Shown: in pieces, positions 6,453 to 16,833 of the stretch | How the letters are laid out: every line of letters begins with the position of its first letter | Position numbering within the stretch: the first letter of the stretch is position 1 | Source: Desulfovibrio gilichinskyi | Lineage (GTDB): Bacteria > Desulfobacterota > Desulfovibrionia > Desulfovibrionales > Desulfovibrionaceae | Assembly (NCBI RefSeq): GCF_900177375.1 | Contig: NZ_FWZU01000006.1 | Coordinates: 1 to 64,000, forward strand | Length of the DNA: 64,000 nt | Direction: 5' to 3' | Program-made: the position numbers and the translations under genes | Notes under the pieces: model-generated | What the model saw: the letters and a program-made list of their open reading frames with translations, nothing else | Told to the model about the DNA's origin: nothing | Database searches by the model: none

Positions 6453-7661
6453 ATGACAAAATTATTTCCTTATGAAGATTTACGGCAATATTCCGAAGTT
6501 CTTATCGGAGCACTTGAGCAACAACGGGAAAATCCATTTGAAAACCGCGACATCATCATAATCAAATATGACAACCTTGCCTTCCCCCTTGCAGAAGCAC
6601 TGTTTGCTCTTTTAATTGAAAAACACCTGCACCCGGTTATGGAAACAGCTCTAACCACGGCCATGAAAGCTGAACTTTATATAAATTCGAGCTATGGTCA
6701 GCTTACATTCTTTCCACCCGGTAAAAAAGAACTATACGATACAGCGCGCGGAGTTATCAGAATTCATGCTCCGGAAGAAGTCGGCACAATGTCGAAAATT
6801 GCCCCCCTGTCAATAATGGCAAACAAAAAAGGTTCAAACCAATTCCGCCAGCGCATTGAAAAAAGGAAACTTCACGGATCGCTCGCATGGACAGAATGCG
6901 TCTACCCTACGCAGGCTTTAGCGGATAAATCAGGTTTATCCCTTGAAGAATACACAACCAAGATGATGCGCGCATGCTATTTAAACATGCCCTCCCCTGC
7001 CAATGAATGGAAAAAGATTTCAGCGAAAACTTCAGAAATAGCGAACTGGCTTAGTTCAATGGATATTAAGACAATTAGAGTGCAGTCGGAATTATGCGAT
7101 TTATATTTCGCCCCGGGCGAAAACAGACAGTGGCAGAGCTCGAACGGCGGCAACATCCCCAGTTATGAAGTCTACATTTCTCCAGACTGCCGCACGGTAA
7201 ACGGATATTACTTTGCGGACATTCCATCATTATATATGGACAGAATGATATACGGAATTAATCTTGAATTCTCCGATGGAATTGCGGTCAGGGCTACGGC
7301 TATGGGCGGAGAGAAATTTCTACTTGATCAGCTGCGGGCTGACGGAGGAGCACGGCGAGTCGGTGAATTCTCCCTTACCGATTCAAGGTTGTCACGAGTT
7401 GATCATTTCATGTCGCAAACTATTATGGATGAAAACTTCGGCGGACAATTCGGAAGCTGCCATATAGCTCTTGGTCAATCTCTGCTTGAAACATTTTCAG
7501 GACCACCTGAAATGCTTGATAAACCTTTTATGGACGCACTCGGATTCAATACTTCAACTTTACATTGGGATCTTGTAAACACTGAAGACAAGACAATCAT
7601 TGCAAATCTGGCTGACGGAAAGCGGAAAACAATATATGAAAAGGGAAACTTTAAAATTTAA
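6453..7661 (+). CDS. Aminopeptidase, peptidase family M29
   Basis: 402 residues from ATG 6453. An upstream in-frame ATG at 6408 exists but has no ribosome site, whereas CGGAAG lies 11 bases before 6453. Family M29 enzymes are cytoplasmic, two-metal aminopeptidases. The expected metal-ligand neighbourhoods can be seen: PSYEVYISPD, VGEFSL, the His in GSCHIALGQSLLE, and LHWDLV near the C-terminus. It stands alone on the plus strand between feoAB and grpE. Substrate preference cannot be read from the sequence. Confidence 0.85.
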   Translation: MTKLFPYEDLRQYSEVLIGALEQQRENPFENRDIIIIKYDNLAFPLAEALFALLIEKHLHPVMETALTTAMKAELYINSSYGQLTFFPPGKKELYDTARGVIRIHAPEEVGTMSKIAPLSIMANKKGSNQFRQRIEKRKLHGSLAWTECVYPTQALADKSGLSLEEYTTKMMRACYLNMPSPANEWKKISAKTSEIANWLSSMDIKTIRVQSELCDLYFAPGENRQWQSSNGGNIPSYEVYISPDCRTVNGYYFADIPSLYMDRMIYGINLEFSDGIAVRATAMGGEKFLLDQLRADGGARRVGEFSLTDSRLSRVDHFMSQTIMDENFGGQFGSCHIALGQSLLETFSGPPEMLDKPFMDALGFNTSTLHWDLVNTEDKTIIANLADGKRKTIYEKGNFKI

Positions 7662-7804
7662 GAGTCAAAATTTATCTTAAAAATTGACACATGAACTCTT
7701 TTAAGATGTTGACAAGCTTATCGTGATGCTTATTTCTGTAATTACGCGGCTTGACAGACCTTTTCAAAGGTCACAGGCCGCTAATTCATGTCACTGGAGA
7801 ATCC

Positions 7805-8377
7805 ATGTCTGAAAAAAAAGATAATTTGGAAATGAGCGAAGAAGAAAATGCCGCTTCTGAAACTGATAAACCTGCGGAAGCTGAAATGACCCTAAGCGAA
7901 GATGAACTTAAAGCCCTTTGCATAGAACATGTCTGTCCGACATGTGATGTTATGGCGCAGGCCAAAGAAGAACGCCTGCGAGCTTTAGCAGACAGTGAGA
8001 ATTTCAAGAAGAGACTTACCCGCGAAACTGATGAACTTAAAAAATTTGCATCGGAAAGAGTACTTTCTGATTTACTTCCTATTCTCGATAACCTTGATCT
8101 GGCTCTTAACCATGCTCAAAACATTGATGCATGCAAGGATTTCGTAATGGGTGTAGATATGACCAGAAAGCTTTTTCTCGAAACTATCAGCAGACACGGG
8201 CTTGAAGCGGTCGGCAAGGCCGGAGATGCATTTGATCCGAACTTTCATGAAGCAATGGGAATGGCTCAAATTGCAGAATTTGAAGACGGATCCGTTGCTC
8301 AGGTAATGCAGCGGGGCTATGTACTCAAAGGCAGAGTAATCCGCCCTGCAAAAGTCATGGTTAACAAATTAAGCTAA
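7805..8377 (+). CDS. grpE: Nucleotide exchange factor GrpE
   Basis: 190 residues from ATG 7805, which has GGAG six bases upstream; an earlier ATG at 7751 lacks this. An acidic N-terminal tail is followed by a coiled coil (KEERLRALADSENFKKR) and the C-terminal beta domain (VMQRGYVLKGRVIRPAKVMV). It releases ADP from DnaK. Unusual: a C-x4-C-x2-C cluster (Cys39, 44, 47; VCPTC) before the coiled coil, which could bind a metal or sense oxidants. A TTGACA at 7709-7714 may be part of the promoter; no CIRCE repeat was found. Confidence 0.96.
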   Translation: MSEKKDNLEMSEEENAASETDKPAEAEMTLSEDELKALCIEHVCPTCDVMAQAKEERLRALADSENFKKRLTRETDELKKFASERVLSDLLPILDNLDLALNHAQNIDACKDFVMGVDMTRKLFLETISRHGLEAVGKAGDAFDPNFHEAMGMAQIAEFEDGSVAQVMQRGYVLKGRVIRPAKVMVNKLS

Positions 8378-8465
8378 TTTAAATGCATTTGCATCTTTAC
8401 AAGTGATATTTAGACATTAATTGGTAAAGCAAGCAAAATGAATTCTTATCAGGAGGAATTAATAT

Positions 8466-10376
8466 ATGGGTAAAATAATCGGAATCGACCTCGGTACAAC
8501 CAACTCTTGTGTTTATGTTATGGAAGGGAAAGACCCTAAGTGTGTAACAAACCCTGAAGGGGGACGTACCACACCGTCTATAGTAGCTTTTACTAACGCA
8601 GACCGTCTTGTTGGTGAGATTGCTAAACGTCAGTCTGTCACCAACCCTGAAAAGACTATTTTCGCAATTAAACGTCTTATGGGACGTCAGGTAAACTCTC
8701 CTGAAGTTAAGGAATGGTCAAAGCACTGCCCTTACGCAATTGTTGACGGAAAAGGCGGAGACGCTTGGGTTGAAATCGACGGCAAAAAATACAGCCCGTC
8801 TGAAATTTCAGCAATCATCCTGCAGCAGCTTAAAAAAGATGCTGAAAACTACCTCGGAGAAGAAGTAACTGAAGCTGTTATCACAGTTCCTGCTTACTTT
8901 AATGACTCCCAGCGTCAGGCAACAAAAGATGCAGGCCGCATTGCAGGGCTTGAAGTAAAACGTATTATCAACGAACCTACAGCCGCTTCATTGGCATATG
9001 GTTTTGATAAAAAAGCAAACGAAAAAATTGCTGTATTCGACCTTGGCGGCGGTACTTTTGATATCTCCATCCTTGAAGTCGGCGACAACGTTGTTGAAGT
9101 TCGCGCAACCAACGGGGATACATTCCTCGGCGGTGAAGACTTTGACCATTGCATAATTAAATATCTTGTTGAAGAATTCAAACGTGAAAACGGAATTGAT
9201 CTTTCTCAAGACCGCATGGCCTTACAGCGTCTGAAAGAAGCTGGAGAAAAAGCGAAGAAAGAGCTTTCCACTTCAACAGAAACTGAAGTTAACCTGCCCT
9301 TCATCACAGCTGACCAGAACGGTCCTAAGCACCTTATGGTTAAAATTTCCCGCGCTAAGCTGGAAAAACTGGTTGAAGATCTTATTGAACGTACTACAGC
9401 TCCTTGTCAGAAAGCACTTAAAGATGCCGGCCTGACAGCAGCAGATATTGACGAAGTTATCCTTGTCGGCGGTATGACCCGTATGCCTCTGGTTCAGCGT
9501 AAAGTTCAGGAACTGTTCGGCAAAGAGCCTAACCGCTCCGTGAACCCTGACGAAGTTGTTGCAATGGGTGCATCCATTCAGGGCGGTATCCTTGCCGGGG
9601 ACGTTAAAGACGTTCTCCTGCTTGATGTTACTCCTCTGTCTCTGGGTATTGAAACAATGGGCGGAGTTTTCACTCAGCTTATTGAAAGAAATACAACTAT
9701 CCCGAGCCGTAAAAGCCAGGTTTTCACTACTGCAGCTGAAAACCAGCCTTCTGTCTCCATCCATGTCCTACAGGGCGAACGCCCCATGGCTGCAGACAAC
9801 ATGACTCTGGGCCGTTTTGAACTGACCGGAATCCCTGCTGCTCCGCGCGGTGTTCCTCAGATCGAAGTTACCTTCGACATTGATGCCAACGGTATCGTTA
9901 AAGTTGCGGCAAAAGACATGGGAACCGGCAAAGAGCAGTCCATCCAGATCACCTCTTCATCGGGACTTTCTGAGTCTGAAATTGAAAAGATGGTTAAAGA
10001 TGCGGAAGCTCATGCAGAAGACGATAAGAAAAAGCAGACTCTCATTGAAGCACGCAATCAGGCAGACTCTCTGATCTACACATCAGAAAAGTCCCTGCGT
10101 GAAGTTGGCGACAATGTGGATGCAGCACTGAAAACTGACATCGAAACTAAAGCTGCTGACCTTAAGAAGCTTTTAGACAGCGATGACGTTGAAGCCATTA
10201 AGCAGGCTACTGAAGCTCTTTCACAGGCTTCTCATAAACTTGCTGAACAGCTTTATGCTAATAAGAATCAGGCTGGCGAAGATCAGGCCGGTGCCGGAGA
10301 AGCCGGAGCTGCAGGTGAAAAAGCAGGCTCAGCAGACGAAGATGTTGTTGACGCTGACTACACCGAAGTAAAATAA
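8466..10376 (+). CDS. dnaK: Chaperone DnaK (Hsp70)
   Basis: 636 residues, full length. The ATPase domain opens with [10 protein letters not shown] and contains [10 protein letters not shown] and the [10 protein letters not shown] region. The peptide-binding domain follows, with a helical lid and an Ala/Gly-rich tail ending [11 protein letters not shown]. Strong ribosome site AGGAGGAATT before the ATG. It lies 88 bases after grpE, most likely co-transcribed. No dnaJ follows; a terminator does. Confidence 0.98.
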   Translation: MGKIIGIDLGTTNSCVYVMEGKDPKCVTNPEGGRTTPSIVAFTNADRLVGEIAKRQSVTNPEKTIFAIKRLMGRQVNSPEVKEWSKHCPYAIVDGKGGDAWVEIDGKKYSPSEISAIILQQLKKDAENYLGEEVTEAVITVPAYFNDSQRQATKDAGRIAGLEVKRIINEPTAASLAYGFDKKANEKIAVFDLGGGTFDISILEVGDNVVEVRATNGDTFLGGEDFDHCIIKYLVEEFKRENGIDLSQDRMALQRLKEAGEKAKKELSTSTETEVNLPFITADQNGPKHLMVKISRAKLEKLVEDLIERTTAPCQKALKDAGLTAADIDEVILVGGMTRMPLVQRKVQELFGKEPNRSVNPDEVVAMGASIQGGILAGDVKDVLLLDVTPLSLGIETMGGVFTQLIERNTTIPSRKSQVFTTAAENQPSVSIHVLQGERPMAADNMTLGRFELTGIPAAPRGVPQIEVTFDIDANGIVKVAAKDMGTGKEQSIQITSSSGLSESEIEKMVKDAEAHAEDDKKKQTLIEARNQADSLIYTSEKSLREVGDNVDAALKTDIETKAADLKKLLDSDDVEAIKQATEALSQASHKLAEQLYANKNQAGEDQAGAGEAGAAGEKAGSADEDVVDADYTEVK

Positions 10377-10473
10377 TAAGTATTGTCTAAGTCAGGAGAC
10401 TTGATATATTCAATATCAGATGAAACATTCATCACTCCTGCACTTGCAATGACAACCCACTCAGTATAGCTTT

Positions 10474-10513
10474 ATCCGGCCTTCTCCGAAATGGAGCAGG
10501 CCGGATTTTTTTT
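10474..10513 (+). terminator. Terminator after dnaK
   Basis: Long GC-rich stem (ATCCGGCC...GGCCGGAT with inner TCTCC/GGAG) followed by a run of eight or more T. Confidence 0.9.
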
Positions 10514-10591
10514 ATTAAACATTACCATGCAAAGTCCAAATCCATTGACGTATTGACTTTCATGGGCCACAAACTGTGCATGGAAAACTCA

Positions 10592-12610
10592 ATGAATCAC
10601 GAGAAATCCTTCAGGCTTTTCTCCCATATTTTTGCCCTAGTTCTGGTTGCTGCATTAGTAAGCACAACGTCAGGTTGTTCACTGCTTCAGAAGCAACCAC
10701 TCAGTTCCACTATTTCAACCAAAATGCTGTCCACGAATGATCTGGCGAATGTTGCCGATCAAGCCTGGCGAAAAAAAGACTACATGGCCAGCGAGCTATA
10801 CTACACACGTCTTCTTGCACGTGCTGATGTTCCTCAAAAAATAATTTTGCCTGCCCTTGAAAGACTTTCTGTAAGTTCATATAAATCCGGACACTACCAT
10901 GAAGCTCAAGCGAGACTTGAGGAATGGAAAAAACTGTCGCCGGAAGCTTTAAATTCAGAGGTATGGCAAAATTGCTACTTTGAATCTCTTTCTGCCATTA
11001 AAAACTTTACCAAACTGAGAGCGCACCTTGCTAAAACAATGGAAAACAGTGCTCTGCCATGGAACATCCGTTCACAGGCAGGTATAAATCTCTCAAGTCT
11101 TGACCAAAATGAAGAATCGCTGGCGGCTTTGGAACGACTATATTCCATAGCTCCTAATGATGAAGACAAAAAGGACCTTGAACGCTGGTTCAGCGCCGGA
11201 ATGATCAACAAATCTGATCAAGAACTTCAAAACAATTCCAAACTTATATCAGCTGAAAACAATCTAAAATTTCCATATGAACTGATTTTATTTGAACGGG
11301 CTACAAGACAGTCTTCCACTGAAGAATATTGGCCCATGGCATGGCGGACAATGTCCAGCATTATCCATAAGGGGCAAATTGTAGATAAACCTTGGTTTAA
11401 TAAAATTATTTCTAACCTTGAAGCCAAATACGGAATTCCGCGCGTTGGCATTGCTCTTGTACTTCCTATTTCCGGTCCCTTTCAGGATTATGGCTGGAAA
11501 ATTATTCGCGGAGCAGGAGCTGCACAGTGGGAACTTACCAAAGCCGGACTGGATGTTGATGTACAGGTAATCAACACAGAAGAAGCTGGCTGGACTAAGC
11601 GAGTTCAAGACTTGCCACCATGGTATACAGTTTTAGGCGGCCCCATAAATGTCAAGGCATTTAAAGAGCTTGAACAATCTGAAATATACAATGAAAAAGT
11701 TTCTTTTTCATTTCTGGCTAAACCCGGAAATCTAGAAGAAGGAAAGCAGGCTTGGAGATTTTTTTCCAGTCCTGAAGACCAGATTCGCGCATCTTTAAAT
11801 TTAGCTATCAACGATCTCGGAATTCATAATTTTGCAATCCTATACCCTCAGGAAAAATTCGGACGACAGATGTCTAAAATTTTCTTGGATATGGCAACTT
11901 CGCGCGGTGCAAAAATCACAGGAATGGAATCATACCCTCCTAACGATTTTCCTAAATGGAGTAAGGTTGTTGGCAAACTTGTAAAAGCTCCGCAAAAAGA
12001 AGCTTCAAACACTGCCAACGGATTAGGCAAAGACGCACCGCTTTCTGAAACAGATTTTGATGCTGTGTTTATTCCGGATACATGGAATCAGGCTCAACTG
12101 TTGATTCCGCACTTCTTCTTTCACGAAGCGGATACACTGGTCTTTCTAGGACCGGAATTATGGAGCCAGGCTCTGAACTCCGCGCGCGACACTGAAACGC
12201 AAAACCTTCAACTGACGGTTGCTCCCGGAGCATGGTGGGACGGAAGCAAAGGCGCAATCGATCTTAAAGAAGTAATGGACCACGAAGGACTAGGAACACC
12301 GGACTTCTGGGTTGCTCTAGGCTATGATTTCATCAAATTTTCAAGCAGACTGGGAACATTCTCGAGCGGCTGGACTCCTAAAGAAGTAAATGAAAGAATT
12401 GCGACTGCGCAGCAAATGGATTTCAGCCTTGCACCGATTATTTGGAATACGAACGGAAAAGCTATTCAAAAACTGTTTCTGTTCCGCCCTGAACGGAATG
12501 GTAAAACTAAGATAGACTCAGATGATGTAAAAAACACTCTTAACAGTGCAAAGAACAGAAGAGCCAGACGAATCAAAGCTTGGAAAGAAACACATTCTGA
12601 AAATAAATAG
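10592..12610 (+). CDS. LppC/LpoA-like lipoprotein, penicillin-binding protein activator type
   Basis: About 672 residues from ATG 10592 (GGA seven bases upstream); longer starts at 10553-10580 would put residues ahead of the signal. The signal peptide ends in a lipobox (TTSGC). Residues ~45-220 are TPR-like helices (YYTRLLARADVP, SYKSGHYHEAQARLE). The second half resembles a periplasmic-binding fold (VGIALVLPISGPFQDYG, NFAILYPQEKFG). This is the layout of LpoA/LppC, which activates peptidoglycan synthases from the outer membrane. The partner PBP is not in the window. The assignment rests on architecture, not on catalytic residues. Confidence 0.75.
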   Translation: MNHEKSFRLFSHIFALVLVAALVSTTSGCSLLQKQPLSSTISTKMLSTNDLANVADQAWRKKDYMASELYYTRLLARADVPQKIILPALERLSVSSYKSGHYHEAQARLEEWKKLSPEALNSEVWQNCYFESLSAIKNFTKLRAHLAKTMENSALPWNIRSQAGINLSSLDQNEESLAALERLYSIAPNDEDKKDLERWFSAGMINKSDQELQNNSKLISAENNLKFPYELILFERATRQSSTEEYWPMAWRTMSSIIHKGQIVDKPWFNKIISNLEAKYGIPRVGIALVLPISGPFQDYGWKIIRGAGAAQWELTKAGLDVDVQVINTEEAGWTKRVQDLPPWYTVLGGPINVKAFKELEQSEIYNEKVSFSFLAKPGNLEEGKQAWRFFSSPEDQIRASLNLAINDLGIHNFAILYPQEKFGRQMSKIFLDMATSRGAKITGMESYPPNDFPKWSKVVGKLVKAPQKEASNTANGLGKDAPLSETDFDAVFIPDTWNQAQLLIPHFFFHEADTLVFLGPELWSQALNSARDTETQNLQLTVAPGAWWDGSKGAIDLKEVMDHEGLGTPDFWVALGYDFIKFSSRLGTFSSGWTPKEVNERIATAQQMDFSLAPIIWNTNGKAIQKLFLFRPERNGKTKIDSDDVKNTLNSAKNRRARRIKAWKETHSENK

Positions 12611-12690
12611 TAATACGGTTTTTATGATAAGCCGGACAAAAGGCTTTTTCAAACTGACCGCCACCAATAGAGATATTAAAGGAGACTTCA

Positions 12691-12984
12691 ATGAGTGACA
12701 TGAAACTCAGTACCGAGGAAGTTGCGCGCGTAGCGCGTCTGGCCCGTCTGGATTTATCAGAAGAAAAAACAGAAATATTTGCAGGTCAATTGCATAATAT
12801 TTTAAGCTATATGGACAAACTTAACGAAATTGATACGAGCAATATTGAGCCGATGTTCAGCCCTGTTGAACACACAACGGTTCTACGAAAAGATGTCATT
12901 GTAAAAGAGCACACCAGAGATGAAATTCTCAGTAATGCTCCTGATACAGACGGTCAATACTTCGTTGTACCTAGAATAGTATAA
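12691..12984 (+). CDS. gatC: Asp-tRNA(Asn)/Glu-tRNA(Gln) amidotransferase subunit C
   Basis: 97 residues with the typical opening STEEVARVARLARLDLSEE and the C-terminal PDTDGQYFVVPRIV. It holds GatA and GatB together. AAAGGAG precedes the ATG. gatA follows after 69 bases; gatB is not in the window, as is common. Confidence 0.95.
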   Translation: MSDMKLSTEEVARVARLARLDLSEEKTEIFAGQLHNILSYMDKLNEIDTSNIEPMFSPVEHTTVLRKDVIVKEHTRDEILSNAPDTDGQYFVVPRIV

Positions 12985-13053
12985 AGGCAGACAGAACAAA
13001 ATCAGTTTCCTTTTTCTTCTTTTAATAAACATAAAGACTGCACGGATTATATA

Positions 13054-14520
13054 ATGTCTTCAATCATAGAAAAATCACTTACTGAAATTCATTCCCTGCT
13101 CATTGCAGGTGAAGTCACCGCGGTTGATGCTGTTAAAGCATGTTTACAGCAGATTGAAAAAACCGAACCTCAAATTAAAGCACTGCTTGCTCAAAACGGT
13201 GAAGAAGCTCTCAAACTCGCTGCAGAAATGGATAAGCAGGGACCGGACGCATCTAAACCTCTTTGGGGCGTTCCGGTAGTAATTAAAGACGTTCTTGCAA
13301 CCAAAGGCATTACTACTACCTGCGGTTCTAAAATTCTTGAAAATTTTGTTCCTTTTTACGATGCAACCTCTATTGCAAAACTGAAAGAAGCTGGGGCCAT
13401 TATTATTGCGAAAGCAAACATGGACGAATTTGCCATGGGCTCCACCACTGAAAACTCAGCTTATCAGACCACACGCAACCCCTGTGACCTCAATAGAGTT
13501 CCCGGTGGATCAAGCGGAGGTTCAGGTGCAACAGTTACAGCAGGACAGTGTTTTGCGGCCTTAGGCACAGACACAGGCGGTTCTATCAGACTTCCTGCAT
13601 CCTTTTGCGGCTGCGTCGGTGTAAAGCCCACATACGGAAGAGTTTCCCGTTACGGGATGATCGCTTACGGATCATCACTTGACCAGATTGGTCCCATGAC
13701 CCGCACAGTTGAAGACTCAGCCAGAGTCTTAAACGTTATCGCCGGGCATGATCCAAGAGACTCTACTTCCGTTAATTGCGAAGTACCTGATTATGTAGGA
13801 GCACTTGGCAAGCGTACAGATCTCTCAGGACTGACCATTGGCCTCCCGGAAGAATACTGGGGTGAAGGTATTTCTGAAGAAGTATCTGAAGTCTGCCGAA
13901 ATGCTATTAAAAAGGCAGAAGAACTCGGAGCGAAGACCGTACCTGTTAAACTTGCAATGACAGAATACGCTATCGCCACTTATTATATTATAGCAATGGC
14001 TGAAGCCAGTTCAAACCTTTCACGCTTTGACGGCATCCGCTACGGACACAGAACAAAAAATGCAGATGAACTGATCGATCTTTACACAAAATCACGTACA
14101 GAAGCTTTCGGAGACGAAGTACAGCGTCGTATTATCATCGGAACATACGTTCTTTCAGCAGGTTACTATGACGCTTATTACTGTAAGGCAGCTCAGATCC
14201 GCAGACTTATGCGTAACGACTTTGAAAAAGCATTTGAGTCCTGCGACCTGATTGCCGGACCGGCCTGCCCTACTACGGCTTTCCCGGTGGGCGAGCTTAC
14301 CGCTGATCCTTTGCAGATGTACCTCATGGACATTTTCACCATATCTCTGAACCTCGTAGGAATGCCCGGTATGAGTCTTCCAGTTGGTATTGGTAAAGAT
14401 ACCAACATGCCTGTAGGACTCCAGCTCATGGGTCCTGCATTTGGAGAAACAACCATGCTTCAAGCTGCCCATGTACTTGAAAAGAATCTTCCAGAGTTCT
14501 CCAAACCCAAAATGGTTTAA
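13054..14520 (+). CDS. gatA: Asp-tRNA(Asn)/Glu-tRNA(Gln) amidotransferase subunit A
   Basis: 488 residues, amidase-signature family. It releases ammonia from glutamine for transamidation of misacylated Glu-tRNA(Gln) or Asp-tRNA(Asn). The Ser-cisSer-Lys triad is visible as Lys78 (VVIKDV), Ser153 (GGSSGGS) and Ser177 ([11 protein letters not shown]), matching known GatA spacing. Ends at a shared two-way terminator. Confidence 0.97.
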   Translation: MSSIIEKSLTEIHSLLIAGEVTAVDAVKACLQQIEKTEPQIKALLAQNGEEALKLAAEMDKQGPDASKPLWGVPVVIKDVLATKGITTTCGSKILENFVPFYDATSIAKLKEAGAIIIAKANMDEFAMGSTTENSAYQTTRNPCDLNRVPGGSSGGSGATVTAGQCFAALGTDTGGSIRLPASFCGCVGVKPTYGRVSRYGMIAYGSSLDQIGPMTRTVEDSARVLNVIAGHDPRDSTSVNCEVPDYVGALGKRTDLSGLTIGLPEEYWGEGISEEVSEVCRNAIKKAEELGAKTVPVKLAMTEYAIATYYIIAMAEASSNLSRFDGIRYGHRTKNADELIDLYTKSRTEAFGDEVQRRIIIGTYVLSAGYYDAYYCKAAQIRRLMRNDFEKAFESCDLIAGPACPTTAFPVGELTADPLQMYLMDIFTISLNLVGMPGMSLPVGIGKDTNMPVGLQLMGPAFGETTMLQAAHVLEKNLPEFSKPKMV

Positions 14521-14560
14521 TTTTTTAAAGCTCTAAGTTTACTAAAATCAACTTATAAAA

Positions 14561-14592
14561 AAAGCCCGCATTTCATATGAAATGCGGGCTTT
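14561..14592. terminator. Bidirectional terminator between gatA and copZ-like gene
   Basis: Perfect 16-bp palindromic arm pair (AAAGCCCGCATTTCAT/ATGAAATGCGGGCTTT) with A-rich sequence on one side and T on the other. It serves converging gatA and the tat-his operon. Confidence 0.9.
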
Positions 14593-14612
14593 ATAATGAG
14601 CATTAAATCGAA

Positions 14613-14819
14613 TTATTTAACTGCGCCTGGTTCAAAACCGATTTTGGAAATTACTTCCTTGATTTTGGCTTCATCGACCGGTGTAGTTTCCTCGTAAGAC
14701 GCTTCTGCTTTTTCAAGACTCACGCTGACGTTTTTAAGACCTTCGATACCGTTTAAAGCCTTAGTAACGGAAGCAACACAATGCGGACAGCTCATACCTT
14801 TGACTTCTACAGTTTTCAT
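14613..14819 (-). CDS. Heavy-metal-associated (HMA) domain protein, CopZ-like
   Basis: 68 residues, a single ferredoxin-like HMA domain. The metal site GMSCPHC is at residues 8-14. Such proteins carry Cu(I) to P-type ATPases in the cytoplasm; metal identity is not provable from sequence. It is the last gene of the tatB-tatC-hisB-lipoprotein-hisA operon, 9 bases after hisA. No copper ATPase is nearby. Confidence 0.9.
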   Translation of the reverse strand: MKTVEVKGMSCPHCVASVTKALNGIEGLKNVSVSLEKAEASYEETTPVDEAKIKEVISKIGFEPGAVK

Positions 14820-14828
14820 AATTTCTCC

Positions 14829-15557
14829 CTAATTATTATCCAGCCACTCAACAGCTTCGGCTAAATTCAAGGAGCCGGTGTAAATGGCTTTTCCTGAAAT
14901 AGCACCTTCAAGCCCTTTAGAAGCAAGCGGATATAAATTAATGATATCTTCAAGAGTAGCAACGCCGCCTGCGGCAATCACAGGAAGCTTTGTCTTAGCA
15001 CAAAGTTTAGCAAGACCGCTGACATTAACACCGGATTCCATGCCGTCTCTACTGATATCCGTATAAATAATAAAAGCAGCGCCATCCGCTTCCATACGAG
15101 GAATAATGTCGTAAATGGAGATTCCGGCGTCTTCAACCCAGCCGCGTGATTTCAGTTTACCATCGACAGCATCAAGCGAAACGCCGATCTGCCCGGGAAA
15201 ACGAGCACACAGCTCTGCAAACATTTCTTCGTTTTCAAGAGCCATCGTTCCGATAATTAAACGCTTAACTCCGGCTTCAATATATTTTGCTGCAGTTTCG
15301 ATATCCCTGATTCCGCCGCCAAGCTGAACAGGAATACTCAATTGCGAACAAATTTGCTTTATAAGATCAAAGTTCTTTGGAACACCGCTGAAAGCACCGT
15401 CAAGATCTATAACATGAAGATAACGAGCTCCCTGATTTTCCCAGAAAACAGCTTGTGCTACAGGATCTTTACCAAATACAGTGACAGCATCAGCCTGTCC
15501 CTGAGCAAGACGAACGCACTGTCCGTCTTTAATATCAACAGCAGGAAAAATAATCAT
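14829..15557 (-). CDS. hisA: ProFAR isomerase (histidine biosynthesis)
   Basis: 242 residues, TIM barrel. It converts ProFAR to PRFAR. The catalytic Asp8 lies in FPAVDIKDG and the second Asp in SLDAVDGK; phosphate loops LGGGIRD and AAGGVAT are present. Its ATG overlaps the end of the upstream lipoprotein gene by 4 bases. hisB lies one gene upstream; other his genes are outside the window. Confidence 0.97.
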   Translation of the reverse strand: MIIFPAVDIKDGQCVRLAQGQADAVTVFGKDPVAQAVFWENQGARYLHVIDLDGAFSGVPKNFDLIKQICSQLSIPVQLGGGIRDIETAAKYIEAGVKRLIIGTMALENEEMFAELCARFPGQIGVSLDAVDGKLKSRGWVEDAGISIYDIIPRMEADGAAFIIYTDISRDGMESGVNVSGLAKLCAKTKLPVIAAGGVATLEDIINLYPLASKGLEGAISGKAIYTGSLNLAEAVEWLDNN

Positions 15558-16207
15558 AAACCAAGCTCCGTAAGTCCATTCTGAAGAGCTTCATCAGCAA
15601 GATAAAGGCCAGTCACCCACTTACCGCCTCTGTCAAAAAATTTGTCGGCTTGCAACATATTTTCCATAAGGGTTTGCTGGGTTTCGTCAAAGTGATATCT
15701 TCTGACAATGCGCTTGTTATTAACATCGATGAGAAAAAGATCGATAACGATAGATGCGGGTTGAATGTTTAAGTCAGCCTTTTGCATTCCGCGAAGATCC
15801 TGCCAGAACAAAACCTGCGGAACAAGGATATAATCAGCAGCCATGCACTTACCTACTTTAACCCAGTAACTGAAAGCGGCTTCGCGCCTTGTTCCCATAT
15901 TTTCAAAAACTTCAATTTCCTGACACTGGCGGGTAATAGCAGGACGGGCATACCCCGTAACTCCGTGCTTTCCTAAAACTTCTACCAGTTTGTCATCAAG
16001 TTCTTTTAAAACTTTCTTATCAACAGGATTTCCTTCTATAGGCAGATATCCTGCAAGAAGCTCCCAGTTGAAGACAGGATTGGTAAAACCAGCAACCGCA
16101 ATCGTTCCGATCGGCCGGGGAAGTTGGACAAGGCTGCTTTTACTCTGACAACCGATAAGAGGCAAAATCAGGAAGCAAACCAAAAAAACCGGAATAAATC
16201 GTTTCAT
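15554..16207 (-). CDS. Lipoprotein of unknown function between hisB and hisA
   Basis: 217 residues. The signal peptide ends in a lipobox (PLIGC, Cys at ~20). The mature part starts [11 protein letters not shown] and has a middle [12 protein letters not shown] strand. This is reminiscent of LpoB/CsgG-like periplasmic domains, but the match is weak and I do not assign a family. It overlaps hisB by one base and hisA by four, so it is translationally embedded in the operon although it should not be a histidine enzyme. Confidence 0.7.
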   Translation of the reverse strand: MKRFIPVFLVCFLILPLIGCQSKSSLVQLPRPIGTIAVAGFTNPVFNWELLAGYLPIEGNPVDKKVLKELDDKLVEVLGKHGVTGYARPAITRQCQEIEVFENMGTRREAAFSYWVKVGKCMAADYILVPQVLFWQDLRGMQKADLNIQPASIVIDLFLIDVNNKRIVRRYHFDETQQTLMENMLQADKFFDRGGKWVTGLYLADEALQNGLTELGL

Positions 16208-16794
16208 CAGTCAAGACTCCCCTTTGTGCTTGGTAAGCCTTTTCTTTCTACAGACAGAGCCTGCTTAAAGGCCAAACCAAGAGCTTTAAAAGCACCTTCT
16301 AAAAGATGATGCCCATTACGGCCGTATTCAAATTTAATATGTAAATTCATTCCGGCCTTAAATGCCAGAGATTTAAAAAATTCCCGCCATACATCACGTT
16401 CATCCCCAGCAATTACAGCTGGAAGAATATCATCATTATATACTAGATAAGCTCTGCCGGAAAGATCAATTACCACTTCAACTAAAGCTTCATCCATAGG
16501 AACTTTAGCGAACCCGATCCGGTTTATACCTTTTTTATCACCCATGGCTTCCGATAGAGCCTGTCCTAAAACAAGCGCGATATCTTCAAGAGTATGATGG
16601 CTGTCAATCTCAAGATCACCCTTGCATTTAAGAGTGAGATCAAATCCCGCCCAAAAAGACATAAGGGTAAGCATATGATCGGCAAACCCAACTCCGGTAG
16701 AAATATCAGTACGGCCTTCACCGTCAATATTTACCGAAAGGGAAATATCAGTTTCTTTTGTAGTCCGGGCAATCGATGCAGATCTAGTAGACAA
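16207..16794 (-). CDS. hisB: Imidazoleglycerol-phosphate dehydratase
   Basis: About 195 residues. Mn-binding His motifs are present: [14 protein letters not shown] and GRNGHHLLE. There is no upstream ATG in frame. A TTG at 16794 preceded by AAGAGAGG (5-base spacing) is my preferred start; a TTG at 16818 is possible. Monofunctional (no phosphatase domain). It lies between tatC and the lipoprotein gene in one operon. Confidence 0.93.
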   Translation of the reverse strand: MSTRSASIARTTKETDISLSVNIDGEGRTDISTGVGFADHMLTLMSFWAGFDLTLKCKGDLEIDSHHTLEDIALVLGQALSEAMGDKKGINRIGFAKVPMDEALVEVVIDLSGRAYLVYNDDILPAVIAGDERDVWREFFKSLAFKAGMNLHIKFEYGRNGHHLLEGAFKALGLAFKQALSVERKGLPSTKGSLD

Positions 16795-16833
16795 ACCAAC
16801 CTCTCTTAAGCATGGCAATCATAATGATTGCCG

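Noticed and set aside
7662-7804. CIRCE element upstream of grpE
   Set aside because: No TTAGCACTC-N9-GAGTGCTAA type repeat was found; only a possible TTGACA box.
10377-10473. Possible small RNA after dnaK
   Set aside because: Short pairings (CAGGAG/CTCCTG) can be drawn, but there is no promoter or consistent fold; treated as 3' UTR before the terminator.
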